From: Lineus longissimus
Taxonomy: Eukaryota > Nemertea > Pilidiophora > Heteronemertea > Lineidae
Direction of reading: 5' to 3'
Length of the DNA stretch: 64,000 nt
NCBI RefSeq assembly: GCF_910592395.1
Contig: NC_088308.1
Span: 18,119,501-18,183,500, forward strand
The notes beneath the pieces are model-generated. The model made no database searches. It worked only from the letters and a program-made list of their open reading frames with translations, and was not told the DNA's origin. Position 1 is the first letter of the stretch. The number at the start of each line of letters is the position of its first letter. This document shows, piece by piece, positions 14,901 through 25,826 of this stretch. Both the position numbers and the translations under genes were made by a program.

Positions 14901-17900
14901 AACATGTTAGCTTCAGAAGAGAAATAGTAACGATAATTTTAGCTAATCATAGGCCAAGCACTGGCAATGGCTGACAGCATTGGTTGGAGTTACTTCTGAA
15001 ACTGCCAAATTTTTGCCCCTCGGATCACAAAATTTCTTCGTTTTTTTCGCAATTTCACAATCCCATATTCGATAGCACCATGTAACAGAGTCCAGTTTAT
15101 GTGCTTTATGCCAACTGTAGACTTTAAAAATACATGTAGACTTAATAAAGATTGGTCTTTATTAATTCTTGATATCATGCATGAATATACAAAGCCTTTA
15201 AAGGAGGGTTATAGGCAATAGAAACGAAGTCTGTTCAAGTATAAAGGGACAAACAAAGGGGCTGAAGGTGAGGTCAACTTGATGCTGGGGAGGATGCTCT
15301 TCGAAAATGCTTTTTATTTGTTCACCCAAATCATACTGCACCAGTGCCAAGATTAGCAGCATGGAAGGAAACCTACCGTGGCATTGCCCCGCAGCTGAAT
15401 TTTAGATTGAAAATAAAAGAAAGAGCTGAAATTTGACGGTCAGACGGACAAGACGTGTTCATGATTCCCTGTTCCAAGGACACGCACAAAGACAGCTTTG
15501 AAATCTGGGGACCGAAGAAAGTCAAACTTTAGTCCTAAAAGCCATGGCCAAGTGATTTAGTTTTGTACAGTCACAGAGACACTGGGCATAATCACCAAAA
15601 GGGATAAGACGGCTTGTTTATGAAATTCTGGCGTTATTCAAAAGTGGTCAGCACCAAAATCTGACCAACACCAAGCATTAAAATGCTACTTTTGAAGAAA
15701 TGTAGTATATTTCTAACAGAGAAAAATTGATTGAAACAAAAAGTTTATAAATGGTTCTTCATCTTGGTGTAAAAAACTTAACAATCTCACAAGACTTCAG
15801 GACCTGTTATGATGAAACCATATATTGTGATCCATACCACAATCATCAAGGATGCAAAGGGGAAGAATGTATGGAACCCTAGAGATTCAAAATCAAAAAG
15901 AAGAAAATGGTGTGTTCACTGGGGAGATAATTTCATCAAGTGAACATGAAAGGCAACCAACCCGATCCTTGTAATATATCCCTCAGTCCACCACATCCTT
16001 GGTATACTCTGCTCATCAGCAGAAGTGGAGGACACTTTACTTCCCACCAAGCCCGCCCTTTGGATATCTCAGGCTCTGGGATGCACCATGGCTCGTTGCG
16101 CTGGCAAGAATAAGAAGCATTGAAGAATCTTCCAACCAGCAAACAGCACATGCGAGTTGCGCCAAAAGAGAGACCAAAATGAAGCCGGTTGGAACTAAAA
16201 TTTGAGGTGCACAGTTATACCGAAGCTAGGGTTGAGAAAACAGAAAAACCGGGAGCAAATGAACCAAGCCATGTCCTAAACCAATGCAAAGGCACATTCG
16301 CAAGCCAAAACAGAGTACGGTCGCAAAAACAGGCACCAGATACAGTTTGTCACTTCACTAGTCAATTTTCATCAAGAAATATTTCTGTGAAAAAGCCCTC
16401 CACCATTTTTTAACGATGTAATGATGCTAGTACATGTATAACATGTAGTACCAGAACAGAAAACTGTGCTGTGAAATCAACTTCTAAAAGCCCAAAGCCT
16501 ACATGGACAGATTCTAGCAGAGCTGCATTAAGCCAGCATAAGCATAAATGTCCCGTGGTCAGTCATAAGCCAGGAAATCCAAAAGGAGATTTTCACTAAA
16601 ATGTTTCAAAATTACTGAGAAAACATGAAAAAATCTGATTTGACCAAAATATTCATTGGTCTTGAAAATAGATATGGTAATTTCGAAATGGTCACATGAG
16701 AAATGACAGGCTTAACAACTTCCATGCAACAGTACTGGAAAATCTCCCTTCATTATACATACAAACATGTACAACGAAAGAACATTTTGCCTTGGACTAA
16801 AATGGAACTGAATCGTGCCCCCTAGTGACTGTACAAACTGAACCATTGTAGCGGAAAGATTGAAAAGTGGACGATATGATTCTTTCCACCGTTCTTACCA
16901 TAGTTATCATCATCATCATCATCATGCTCTTGGTGATACTTATACATGGGGTCAGTATCACTAAGTCCTTTAGAATAGCCTACAATACAGTACAGGGAGA
17001 CATAAGAAGATTTAGCCATGTAGCCAGAGATTAACTTTCTTTAAAGTGTGTTTTTTAGTCAAGACACAAAAACAACCCACTAATTGTGATAATTGATATA
17101 CATTGTACTGATACAACACTACCAAAATGTGCAAAACATGCATGTTTTTTTTTACATTGCCGAATATCACGTTTGAAAAGGAAACATATCTTCTTTTTTT
17201 AAAGATTCCTTAAACGCTGTCTCTTTCCACTGACCATGTTGATGTGAGCATGTCATGATATCAACAAGACGGACAAGAAGAACGAAAGAGTGAGAGATGG
17301 AGAAAGACCGATGTCAATTTCACAACTGTCAGTCCCCCAGAATGGGTTGTTTCAGAGGTGTGAAGAGCTAACACTACTGTTTATATGCAAATAATTTGAG
17401 CCAAGGCCATTTCATAAAGACCAGCATTGGAGCATTATGCCACAGTGGGTGTTGAAAGAAATGATCGGACCCATGAGATCAGCGATCTACTTTCAAGAGA
17501 AGAGCAATGGAAAGTCACAGGCAGATGAAAAATATTAGTGTCAGAAGTGAGATGGTTTAGTATGATAGTACTGGGTAATATTTAAAAGAGGTGAAAGAAT
17601 TCGAATGCGAAAACAGACTAGTATTAAATAGCAAGATTAATCAATTCTTGGTAGTAGTATACATATTATGACCCTGCCAGCCTAATACTTGTTCACTACC
17701 AATGGGTACGCTGGGGTTTAATTTTATGCCAAAACATTGACTCGATGATTGTATTTTTATTTCAGCAGGTCCACTACTTACACACTTAGTAGAAACAGAG
17801 AGAAAGAGTTAAAACAGCACTTATAGGAAGGATTAATAAATCTCTAAAAAGACTTGATAACATCAGAAAACTTGGTAAACATTACTTGTGCAATTTCTTG

Positions 17901-20900
17901 AAAAATCTAATAAAACCGTCACATCATGAATCATACCAGGCCACGTAATCTAAGACATACCTTTATAGACGTTAAGGGTGATTGTCCTCACTGCTATTCT
18001 AACCATGCTTTCAGAGTGGTTGAAGAACTTTATCGCCTCTGTATACAAGGCAAAATCGTTGGTGTGCTAGATAGAAAAACAAAAAGGACACATTTTATAA
18101 ACAACAACAAGAGCACAATGAGACTGCAGCTCTATATCCATTGCAAAGGGTCCCGATGCTGTCCTTCGGAGCGAAAGAAGGATGAGGATGGCTACGCTTT
18201 TTAGCATAATTCAAGTAATGAGATTGTGGGGTACATTGACCTGATAAATGACCTAACTTACTTCATTGTAAAAGAAATGTATCGTATGCTTGTTCAGCTT
18301 GAGAGATAACGTCTTAAGGAATGATATATAGTAGGCCATGACCTGAAAAGAAGACATTTAGAAAATACATTACAATACATAAATACACAAGTTCAGCTGA
18401 GCTTAAACTATATAAACCCAGAAATCTTCCCAGCAGTTTCATTTTGCGGTTTTATGAAATTGCAACCTCGTGTACTTTTGATTCAGCATTTTAACAACCC
18501 CGCAAAAGTAATTTCAATAAGATTTACCTCGTAGTGAACAAATGTAGTGAACAATGGTCAGTCTAGGACCCCTCATTCAGCCCTTAGGAAAAATGTCTAT
18601 ACTCTTCCTAAGACCTTAAAGTGATTTCTTACCTCTTCATCTGAGAAGTCAAACTTATGTACGATAATGGAATTGATGTGGTTATTGGAAAGAAGATAAT
18701 CTGAAAGGAGATAAAAAGGTAATCATCATTCTCGGCTTTGTCATCTTGACACACAAGGCTCCAAAATTGCACAATCCCTTTAAAACAAGCTCTATACCGG
18801 TATACCGTTTTCAGAAGGCTCATAAGGTCACATGTCTATTGGCCCACACTGATAAGGTCTCGATGTATTTAGTTGGTGGGGCTAAATCAGTGGTATTTTT
18901 CATTTTCGTTGGCAATGGTGATGATTCTGTATCAACATTCGGCCAATATACTCACAAACAGATGTCTCATTGCTGATATTTTCAAATAGAATGTTGAGCG
19001 TTTGCAGGAGCTGTACACAGATGTACCGCCCGGATTTTTGCCTCATATAGGAGAGAAAGAAGGATAGCATATTCTTCTCCAGGAAGAAACTGAAAATAAA
19101 AAAATAAAAGAACAAGTTGCAGACACTAGCAGTACTATTAACAGGGAACAAGCACAGTGGCAAAGTGGAAGAATGTCTGATTATGATTGGAAGGTTGAGA
19201 GTTGAATTTGATTTTATTGCACATTAAATCATTCAAAGTAAAATAGACTTAGACAGTGATTGCATGCGATAATACTTACTCAAACACTGAACTGTCATTC
19301 TGGTCTCCCCAGATGAGAATCTCGGATATTGATCGCAAAGTCTCCACTAACTGACTTCTGTTGGCATCTGTAATGGTTTGGTTCTTGCAGAGTACATTAT
19401 AAAGAAATCTGAAAGAGGACAAATTTTAAATATCAGTCCAAAAAACGGCTCAGTCTGATAATATTTCTGCGCGCCGCATTGCCATAAAGCGAATGGTTCA
19501 GGTTATGGTACCGGATATTATCATATATATATCGTATCAAATCCAGCCACACAGCCAGGACCCAGGGGTATCCAGTCAAATCGTCCCCAGTAGCAATCGT
19601 CCCCGCTCATAGGAGTCAAATCGTCCCCATGTCAAATCGTCCCCGGGTGAAATCGTCCCGGTTTCCGGCGCCAGTGCATGATGGAACCCGGTGGTGTATG
19701 GGGTATGGCATAAGGCCAGTAGTGGCATGATATGTCTATTCTATAAGTCCATTCCTGTATAAGGGATGAAATCAGAGGCGGATTTAGAGGGGGGCGGACC
19801 CGGCGTACGCCCTCCCTTATTTGAGAAAAATCTTTGAAATTGACCACGAATTTTAGGAAATCGTCATAAAATCGACATAAATATCCGGTAAAAAATAGAT
19901 GCCCGCCCCCCCCCTTATTCAGACTCCTGGATCCGCCCCTGGAAATAAAGAAAAATTAGCATACGCAGTGAGTTGTTTAATTAAAGGAAAAGTCGTTCAA
20001 ATCGCCTTTAGCAATGTTTAGTTCACGGACCTGTGAATACTTAGTACGGTATCTTTTAAAGTTCCATGGTGAGTTGATATCACAACCGATCAAAGGGGTC
20101 GCTAATTCAATTGATGATGAACACAACCATTCATTATATCAGTGAGTTAATATCACAACTTGGCCTATATTGATCAAAGGGGCCGCTTCAATATGTTAGT
20201 GAGTTGATATCACAACTGGGCTTATTGAGCAAGGGGGCCATCTTGGAAATTCCTTATATCATGTATATTATGTTCACTAAACTAAACGTTAAATGATTGT
20301 GCTGTTGTACTTAATTTTGTTTCTTTTTCATCCTAATAAATCATTGATAACTAAAGTCCGAGTTTATTTCTCCATTATTTTTTAAATATAACAGAATAGG
20401 GGGCCAACACTGATACACTGTTCATACCCGGAGCCCCCGCCGAGCGACTGCATCACCCATCCCGAATTCCTGACCCACCCCCGGATACTTGGCTCCCACA
20501 ACACTATTCTGATGAAAATCCTCTGCGTTCTGACAAGTGCGACGAAGACGCAGGTACTCTGCATGGCATCACCGGGACCGCATGTAAAAAAACAGACGCA
20601 AGAAAGCATCAGGGCCTGTTGTTCAAAACAATTTTGGTCAAGCCTTCAGACGCCAGGGTTGTGACAAAAATTGTTTTGAACAACCAGGCCCAGGTTGTTA
20701 GCAGAAGCACATTGTAAATATTTTATTCATTCGAATTAATGTTATGTTAGCCTACATATTGGAGAGGAAGTCCAAAGTCAAAAGTAGGTAGGCCAGGCCT
20801 ATCCAGCACGCATACCGGTAGCATCCGGTAGGCCTACACATCACCCGAACCCTTTCCCAAGATAACAACTCTATACCCCAAAACGCCATCAATGTTCTAC

Positions 20901-21384
20901 TAAAATTCATTTGAGTAGGCCTACATGTATTTTAACTGTAAAAAACTACAATACTGGCCGTTGAGATGACGGAGAAACACGCAACAGAAGTGCAGTATGA
21001 AGACGTGGACGACTTGACATGGGGACGATATGACTCGGGGACGATTTGGTATCAGCGGGGACGATTTCTCCAGGGGACGACTTTGATCGGGGACGATTTG
21101 ACCGGTAAGCAACCCAGGCCAGGGGCTTACTGCATCTAGCCTATCTAGGGCGAGGCATGATGCTTTCATTGGTATCAGTCAGCCTACATTGTCGCTGGCC
21201 GGCTATGACCAGATAGTACAGGTTCCATGAACCTGTGTACATCATCATGATGTACATACGTACGTGTACAAAATGTGCACAGCAGGATGTTGGTGAAAAA
21301 ATCTTACTTCAAATGTTCAAGAGAATGGGGATTCTTTGGTCTCCAGAGACCCCCAGAAAGCCAATTCTTTGGCTTGGAGAACAT
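1221..21384 (-). CDS. CLEC16A: CLEC16A / Ema (FPL-domain endosomal and mitophagy regulator), 20 coding exons, C-terminus unresolved
   Basis: Exons in coding order: 21308-21384, 19280-19408, 18956-19089, 18633-18700, 18262-18342, 17961-18066, 16899-16979 (cassette), 12053-12176, 11608-11797, 10930-11097, 10296-10494, 8571-8727, 8184-8284, 5816-5868, 5471-5695, 4198-4377, 3721-3841, 3424-3466, 1748-1853, 1221-1518. They sum to 2641 nt (880 aa) and phase is consistent at every junction. The protein matches CLEC16A throughout: start [12 protein letters not shown], then [94 protein letters not shown] and [10 protein letters not shown]. The first half is the FPL region. In flies and mammals the family acts on endosomes, autophagy and mitophagy (mammalian partner RNF41/NRDP1). 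The last resolved exon ends in phase 1 before a good donor (GTGAGTG), so at least one more exon lies below 1221 or outside the window. The human protein continues for a poorly conserved, disordered tail of roughly 150 residues. Many introns contain repeats. Confidence 0.93.
1981..3031 (+). mobile_element. HINE/pearl-like non-autonomous element: 3 x ~300-bp repeats, (GAC)n tract, terminal hairpin
   Basis: Three head-to-tail units start near 1981, 2297 and 2598. Each begins close to GCCAATTTAC and contains TTTGACCTCTGTGACCTTGA, CCAATCGGGCAAG or its relatives, TTTGGCCCCCT, and a copy of AACTTCGGT. They are followed by a (GAC)n tract (2891-2994) and a 12-bp-stem hairpin AGCTCACCTCT/AGAGGTGAGCT, then AAAAA. 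Internal tandem repeats, then a microsatellite, then a short terminal palindrome, is the layout described for pearl and HINE (Helitron-related) elements of marine invertebrates. The class is inferred from layout. It lies in a CLEC16A intron. Confidence 0.6.
2891..2994. repeat. (GAC)n microsatellite
   Basis: About 35 near-perfect GAC/ACG triplets with one GCC interruption. They keep several frames open and produce spurious poly-Arg, poly-Ser and related ORFs on both strands. Confidence 0.97.
4001..4175 (-). mobile_element. Foldback MITE, TAGAACCTCTCTATTAAGG family, copy 1
   Basis: Read on the minus strand it begins GCAGTAGAACCACTCTATT and contains GGACACC, an AACTAGTGTCC word and GAGAGGT blocks. 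It matches the copies at 9448-9620 and 30419-30580 in the opposite orientation. It ends only about 22 bp from the donor of the CLEC16A exon at 4198-4377. Confidence 0.7.
6367..6801. repeat. Three tandem ~146-bp units
   Basis: Units begin AGTTCTTGAGTGTTGTTCAG at about 6367, 6515 and 6660. Each contains TTGGAATGTAACGCTGAAC, AAGCAGAAACA and GAATTGCTGTTGTCAA. They are highly similar, which suggests recent duplication. They lie in the CLEC16A intron between the exons at 5816-5868 and 8184-8284. Confidence 0.9.
7006..7096. mobile_element. 91-bp mariner-like MITE, copy A
   Basis: Inverted ends TACAGGGTGGCCCAGA and TCTGGGCCACCCTGTA form a near-complete foldback. The outer TA fits the TA target-site duplication of Tc1/mariner elements. 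It shares length and ends with the element at 8929-9019. The internal sequence is also self-complementary (TATTTTCC... and ...GGATAATA). Confidence 0.75.
8929..9019. mobile_element. 91-bp mariner-like MITE, copy B
   Basis: It is the same length as copy A, with ends TACAGGGTGGCCCAGA and TCTGGGCCTCCCTGTA (one substitution). The middle, ACACAATAGAATTCTATTGTGT, is a perfect short palindrome in this copy. It lies in the CLEC16A intron upstream of the exon at 8571-8727. Confidence 0.78.
9448..9620 (+). mobile_element. Foldback MITE, TAGAACCTCTCTATTAAGG family, copy 2 (best preserved)
   Basis: It begins TACAGTAGAACCTCTCTATT and ends AGGGAGGTTCTACTGTA, so the termini are inverted repeats, with further internal inverted blocks (GGACACC/GGTGTTC, CTATTAAGG/CCTTAATAG). 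There is no coding capacity. Other copies are at 4001-4175, 14252-14458, 30419-30580 and a decayed piece near 62484-62560. Confidence 0.78.
12666..12916. repeat. Minisatellite, six ~39-bp units
   Basis: The core ACATGAACATGTTAGAACAT followed by GAATATGTTAGACCATTA repeats with spacing of 39-40 bp (the word GTTAGACC occurs at 12692, 12731, 12771, 12810, 12849 and 12888). It opens an artefactual minus-strand reading frame rich in [10 protein letters not shown]. Confidence 0.93.
12917..16898. other. CLEC16A intron interior, no gene seen
   Basis: Apart from the MITE at 14252-14458 and short AT-rich or dinucleotide tracts, I found no further exon-like sequence with matched splice sites. Around 13340-13400 the word AAAGCGCTT occurs twice, a common piece of dispersed repeats in marine genomes. 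Confidence 0.4.
14252..14458 (+). mobile_element. Foldback MITE, TAGAACCTCTCTATTAAGG family, copy 4, with expanded internal 16-18-bp repeat
   Basis: It opens with ACCTCTCTATTCAAGACACC. The CTCTATYAAGGACACC block is amplified five times before ACTTTTGGTCCCAAA, and the element closes with CCCTAATAGAGAGGTTTTAC. It is the same family as 9448-9620, but the internal block has grown into a short tandem array. Confidence 0.65.
16899..16979 (-). CDS. CLEC16A: Candidate 81-bp in-frame cassette exon of CLEC16A (acidic, six Asp)
   Basis: It is bounded by an AG acceptor (TGTATTGTAG) and a GTAAGAA donor. It is exactly 27 codons in the phase needed to join the exons at 17961-18066 and 12053-12176. It would insert a peptide beginning [18 protein letters not shown], followed by six Asp, Asn and Tyr, after the conserved TLNVYK. 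Skipping it restores the contiguous [17 protein letters not shown] seen in other animals, so it is probably alternative or lineage-specific. The Asp run is a (GAT)n microsatellite. No transcript evidence is available here. Confidence 0.5.
19773..19941. mobile_element. hAT-like MITE nested in the larger element
   Basis: The left end CAGAGGCGGATTTAG and right end CTGGATCCGCCCCTG are imperfect inverted repeats of the CAGGGGCGGATCCAG type, which is typical of hAT-derived MITEs. GC-rich ends flank an AT-rich core. Target-site duplications were not resolved. Confidence 0.6.
20069..20250. repeat. Three diverged tandem units (GTGAGTTGATATCACAAC)
   Basis: GTGAGTTGATATCACAAC, with a one-base variant, occurs three times about 65 bp apart. 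Each is followed by a variant of GATCAAAGGGGYCGCT. There is no coding content. Confidence 0.7.
20612..20691. repeat. 80-bp foldback
   Basis: GGCCTGTTGTTCAAAACAAT and its complement ATTGTTTTGAACAACCAGGCC (one base longer) flank a loop of about 35 bp. It would form a strong hairpin. Confidence 0.8.
21308..21384 (-). CDS. CLEC16A: CLEC16A first coding exon (start codon)
   Basis: The ATG at 21384 opens [12 protein letters not shown] followed by [12 protein letters not shown]. This parallels the vertebrate N-terminus, which starts MFGRSRSW and continues into a similar HSLDHLKYLY stretch. The donor GTAAGAT follows directly, and phase 2 joins correctly to [10 protein letters not shown] in the next exon 1.9 kb away. 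The intron between them holds the large mirrored-array element at 19572-21105. The exon was too short for routine ORF detection and was found by homology. Confidence 0.88.
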
Positions 21385-22518
21385 CTCTTCAAATAAATGA
21401 GTGTTGGCGTCAGAGGGGTCCAACATGAAACTAATATTCAGGAAGAAATCGATTCGGAAAATTTATTTTCCTTATTTTCATGACTTTCTACGCCATGTTT
21501 TTCTCTCCTCCCTAAATTATTGAGCCGACGAGATTTACTCTCGCATAATTTGATTGGCTATTTTGGCGAGCTAGACAAAATTTTAACCAATGAGAGCTCC
21601 TGTTATAAAAGTTAATCGATGGCGAGTGTACTCGGGTTGAAAATCGAATGACAGAGGTACACAAATACACTATCTTTTACCCCAATTTTCCTCATTTTTT
21701 GGTGACTGGAGGTAATTTTTACTTGTAAAGCTGCATGAATAGAATACATTCAACCAGAATAACCTTACTGTGTGGCTGTCATGTTTTGATTTTGAGTCAT
21801 GTGGCGTCGATAGGATTATTCCTGGGTAGTGGAGGTTTTGTTGTCATCCTGAAAACAAGGTTGCCCTGTACATTTTGCACTTTTCAACCTCGGTGCAAGC
21901 CTGTGCATTTTTGCCAAGTACCATTAGGCCTAAGTAATACATTTTTTATAGGCCTAGGCCTAATTATAAAATCAAGTTATGAATTGAATTAGTAAAGTAT
22001 TTTTGGAGGAAGCCATTGAGAGCCACGAAGCCATCCGCAACCAATCGGGCCTTTTCGACAAAGACGTACCCGGGCTCAAACAAAACAAACGCACACTCAC
22101 TGTCAGTGTCATGCAATGCATCCCACTCACGATCACACCGTCGCCGTTCATGCTCACTGACTCGGAACACGGGGAAGGGACATTGTTCGTTGACGTCAGA
22201 CGACCTAAGCAAACTTTGGACAATGAGATATAAAGCCACTGTGTGTGAGTGTGACCCTTTGTTCCGGGTAAAACTCATGACTGGTCATGACTCGTCAATG
22301 CCTATGACGCCAACATTGATGGCTTGGCATGAACTAGCCTAACTGTAACATTAACAAACGCAAGGTCACCCACAGCCACGACTGTTGACCATGAACGGTC
22401 GTTCAATATGCCCAACATGTTCTTTTTGTCATTTTTCGAATATCTGCTGTGCCTCGAAAGGCTGTTTCGCTTGGCAATGAATTCTCATATTTACTCATAC
22501 TCTTTCAGAGTCACTGTG
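21385..22518. promoter_or_regulatory. Shared 1.1-kb upstream region of CLEC16A (-) and threonine aldolase (+)
   Basis: The two start codons face away from each other across this interval, so both promoters and 5' UTRs must lie within it. The aldolase-proximal half (about 22000-22330) is visibly richer in CpG than the surroundings and keeps overlapping frames open on both strands, consistent with a CpG-rich promoter or 5' leader rather than a gene. No TATA box was assigned. Confidence 0.6.
22191..22198. promoter_or_regulatory. Perfect CRE palindrome TGACGTCA
   Basis: A full 8-bp cAMP-response element (CREB/ATF consensus) lies about 320 bp upstream of the aldolase start codon, inside the CpG-richer part of the divergent promoter. 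Function is inferred from the motif and position only. Confidence 0.35.
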
Positions 22519-25500
22519 ATGGCACTTAAATCGATGCGTTTCATGTCAAGATCTTGGCCCGTCAGATGTGGACTTATTGGAATCGCTCAATCACAGATCG
22601 CCCTCTATCATGGAGGAGGGACAGCCGGGAAGGCATCAAACACGCTTGTGGTTGACCTACGCAGTGACACTGTTACTCTCCCTAATAAAGCCATGAGGGA
22701 TGCTATGCACAGTGCTGATGTAGGTGACGATGTGTACGGGGAAGATCCATCTATCAATAGTAAGTGGAACATGGTGATACAGATTTTACAAATGTAGTAG
22801 GCCCTATTCTGCTTTAAAGTTTTCTAACTCAATTTAAAAGGGTCATGGGTTCAAGCATGATCCAAGCCCTCTTCTAGACAAGGATTTGAATTGCCCTGGT
22901 TCATTAATCCCACTTGAGTGGTAAACTACATTGTATGATAGAATATTATTGTTAAGTTTTTTCGTAAATTTTATTTTCAGATCTCCAGGAGAAAGTAGCC
23001 AAACTATTCAACAAAGAAGCTGCCCTTTTTGTGCCAACTGGGACAATGGGAAATCTTATATCATGTAAGTGACGGGTACTTTCCTTTTGAAGACCCCTAC
23101 CCCCCATGAGATTATCTACTCTATTCACATGTACATCCTCTTCAAAAAAAAAGAGACCATGTAGACCTACATGGTTTGGCTGGGAAGGCATTCTGGATCA
23201 TTGAAATGACTTTATAAGTGTTAAATACCACTGTTTCAACTTTCTTCAATGCATTTTTCAGGTATGATTCATTGTAATCAGAGAGGACTTGAATGTATAC
23301 TTGGAGATAAGTCACACATATTCCTGTATGAGCAGGGTGGAATAGCACAGGTTAGTAGTCATAAAACTGGTATTTTGGCATTTTGACATTTTGCCATCGC
23401 CAACATGGTGACATATCCTCCAGTTAACCCTATATTAAAGTTGATAATAAATGCCAGCAGTCGCTCACGTGTCTGGCATGACTCATGCCTTTAATTACAT
23501 GCAGACTTGAATACAATCTTACCTGGTAAAAATTGTCACATTTCTCTTGTTTTGAGTGGTAAAAATGTAAACCATATGGGTCGATGGTAGCAAAAGGGTT
23601 AATTAGCATGAAATGAAATGGAATTAGACTGCATAAAGTGTAATCAAGATTTTAATGCTTTGTATTATTTATTCATTGTTTATTAAAGTGACATCTGCAT
23701 GTATATGTATTGATGTTTGTTTTTGTGAGTTATTTCAAAATTCTCTTTTGATATTTAAGATTGCTGGAGTGCAGCCCCATGCAATCCCGAACAATCCAGA
23801 TGGAACGTTTAGTATACACGCCTTGAAATCGAGCATTCGACCACTAAATGATGTTCACCAGCCATTAACCCGCCTTGTTTGTATGGAGAATACGCATAAC
23901 TTCTGCGGTGGGAAAGTGCTACCATTATCCTTTATGAAAGAGGTCAGTTCTTCTTGATTTATTCTCAATAGTCCAGTTTGAAAAATGCTGGGACCGCACT
24001 CTTTGTACCGTAGTGTGGAAGTTGTCCCAAACAGCACAAGAAGAATTTGATCTTTCTGTTGTTAGGGTGCAGAAAAATGGAAAAAAATCTTTGATTTAAA
24101 TTTACACTTTGAAACGCAATATATTGCCCTTCCTGTTTGATAAATAACGACTTCACAAATGCTGATTTGTTCCTCCAGGTCTTCTCAAAGTGCTATTTTG
24201 AATTTTCAGGTCTATGAAAGCTCAAAGGCGGCAGATCTCGTTGTCCATATGGACGGAGCTAGATTAATGAATTCTGCGGTTGCTATGGATCTTCCCCCAT
24301 CAGAAATCCTTCAGTACTGTGATTCTGTTAACATGTGCTTCTCAAAGGTAACTGAATTTCTTTGAGCAACTAGAAAGTCTTTAGAAAAAAGGTCAGCTTA
24401 CCTCACTTGAAAAGGAGTTCTTGATGTGAAACGAGTAGATTAGCTGCTTCAATGGTTAGATTCATTATGGCACTGATTGATGTTGTCTTATCTAAGCTAT
24501 TTTTGCTCTCTTCTTTGACACAATGAATATTTCACAACTTCCTGATATGTTCTTTCAGGGACTTGGGGCTCCTGTTGGTTCTGTGATAGCAGGAAAAAGT
24601 GAATTTATTGAAAGGTAAGAACCTTTTTCTAGATGTTCCTTGACCATAATAGGAAGGTTGAACTCTGTCCTCACTCTCACTCTTGAGGTGATTCCCTGTG
24701 AGACTGTAATGTACAGATTGGTTGTAGTGTTCAGATTAAAATTTCGACAATTTAATACTCTGTCAAGCTGCCACTCTCTTCATGTTATGAACTTTGATCT
24801 GTTTCCAGCGCAGTGAGAGTGCGGAAGGTGCTAGGAGGAGGGATGAGGCAAGCTGGGATACTAGCTGCTGCGTCATCTGTGGCGCTGGACCAGGCACAAA
24901 CGACACTCACTGCGGACCACAGACATGCTAAGATGTTAGCTGCAGGTGAGTCAGTCGGAAACTTCTGTACACCTTTGAATTATAGTTCACAAAAACACAT
25001 TCTGTACTCCTGTAAATCTTTTGTGTCATGACATACGGCAAACTTCTTTACACCCCCATGAATTATGACACGAATTTCCTTACGCCTGTTTATCATGACA
25101 CAATCAAATTCAAATTATAACACCTGCAGGTTGTTAAACTTGATAGGGAGTATCTATACACCTCATCTTCTATACGAAAATCAAGACACTTTCCTTCTAC
25201 ACATGCATCCCGTTTGTATTTCAGAATTGAGTTCCATTGATAATGGTGTGGTCAAAGTGAACCTTGATGGTATTCATACCAACATAGTCATGATTGATGT
25301 AACCAAGCACACCCTAACTGCTGCTCAACTAAGCACCAGATTAATGCAGGTATGTAGTTCATCAGGGAGAATATTAGTGCAGAGTGTAGATCCTCAAACT
25401 TCATATTTATTTTTACATCTCATCTATTAAAAACCTTGATAGCCTTGACCAGCATCCCTGGAAGTCACTCTAAACATTGTTTGCGACTGGATTTCAACTC

Positions 25501-25826
25501 CTATTGACCATTATATCAATTCAAAGCTAAAGATAGTTTCTGGCTGGTTGTTTTTAAATTTTGCATGAGCGTTCTCGACGGTTCTGACAAACGTGGGCTG
25601 TTTCAATTGTTTTGTGCTTTATTTTCGTCTTTCCCTGTATAATGACAGTGCCCCCTTTATTCAGGTTACAGAACAAGAAAAGTTGGACCTCAAGGACAGT
25701 ATAGTGGTGAAGACTTTAGCTTTTGGATACAAATTATTGCGATATGTGACAAATTACAATGTAACAGAAGAAGACATTCATCATGCTGCAAGAAAATTCA
25801 AATACGTTTTGCAGGAATATTCTTGA
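22519..25826 (+). CDS. L-threonine aldolase, probably mitochondrial, 9 exons, complete
   Basis: Exons: 22519-22759, 22981-23064, 23262-23350, 23760-23942, 24210-24347, 24559-24614, 24809-24945, 25225-25349, 25665-25826; 1215 nt, 404 aa, phase consistent throughout. This is a PLP-dependent fold-type I enzyme that cleaves L-threonine/allo-threonine to glycine and acetaldehyde. Diagnostic motifs are [66 protein letters not shown] (Asp214 would bind the PLP ring nitrogen) and [17 protein letters not shown] (Lys245, the Schiff-base lysine at an exon end). I chose the ATG at 22519 because the Arg/Ser-rich start [18 protein letters not shown] resembles a mitochondrial presequence. An in-frame ATG at 22408 would add 37 residues and is less likely. 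The human counterpart is a pseudogene, so an intact copy is informative. It is divergent from CLEC16A. Confidence 0.93.

Larger units (their letters stand above)
19572..21105. mobile_element. ~1.5-kb non-autonomous DNA transposon with mirrored GGGGACGATTT arrays
   Basis: The left end (19572 onward) has five words of the type TCAAATCGTCCCC within about 90 bp. The right end (about 21020-21105) has five words of the type GGGGACGATTTG in the opposite orientation. The outermost ends, CCAGTCAAATCGTCCCC and GGGGACGATTTGACCGG, are inverted repeats with one mismatch. The interior has no convincing transposase and contains a nested hAT-like MITE (19773-19941), a 3-unit repeat (about 20069-20250) and an 80-bp foldback (20612-20691). 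It lies in CLEC16A intron 1. Confidence 0.65.
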
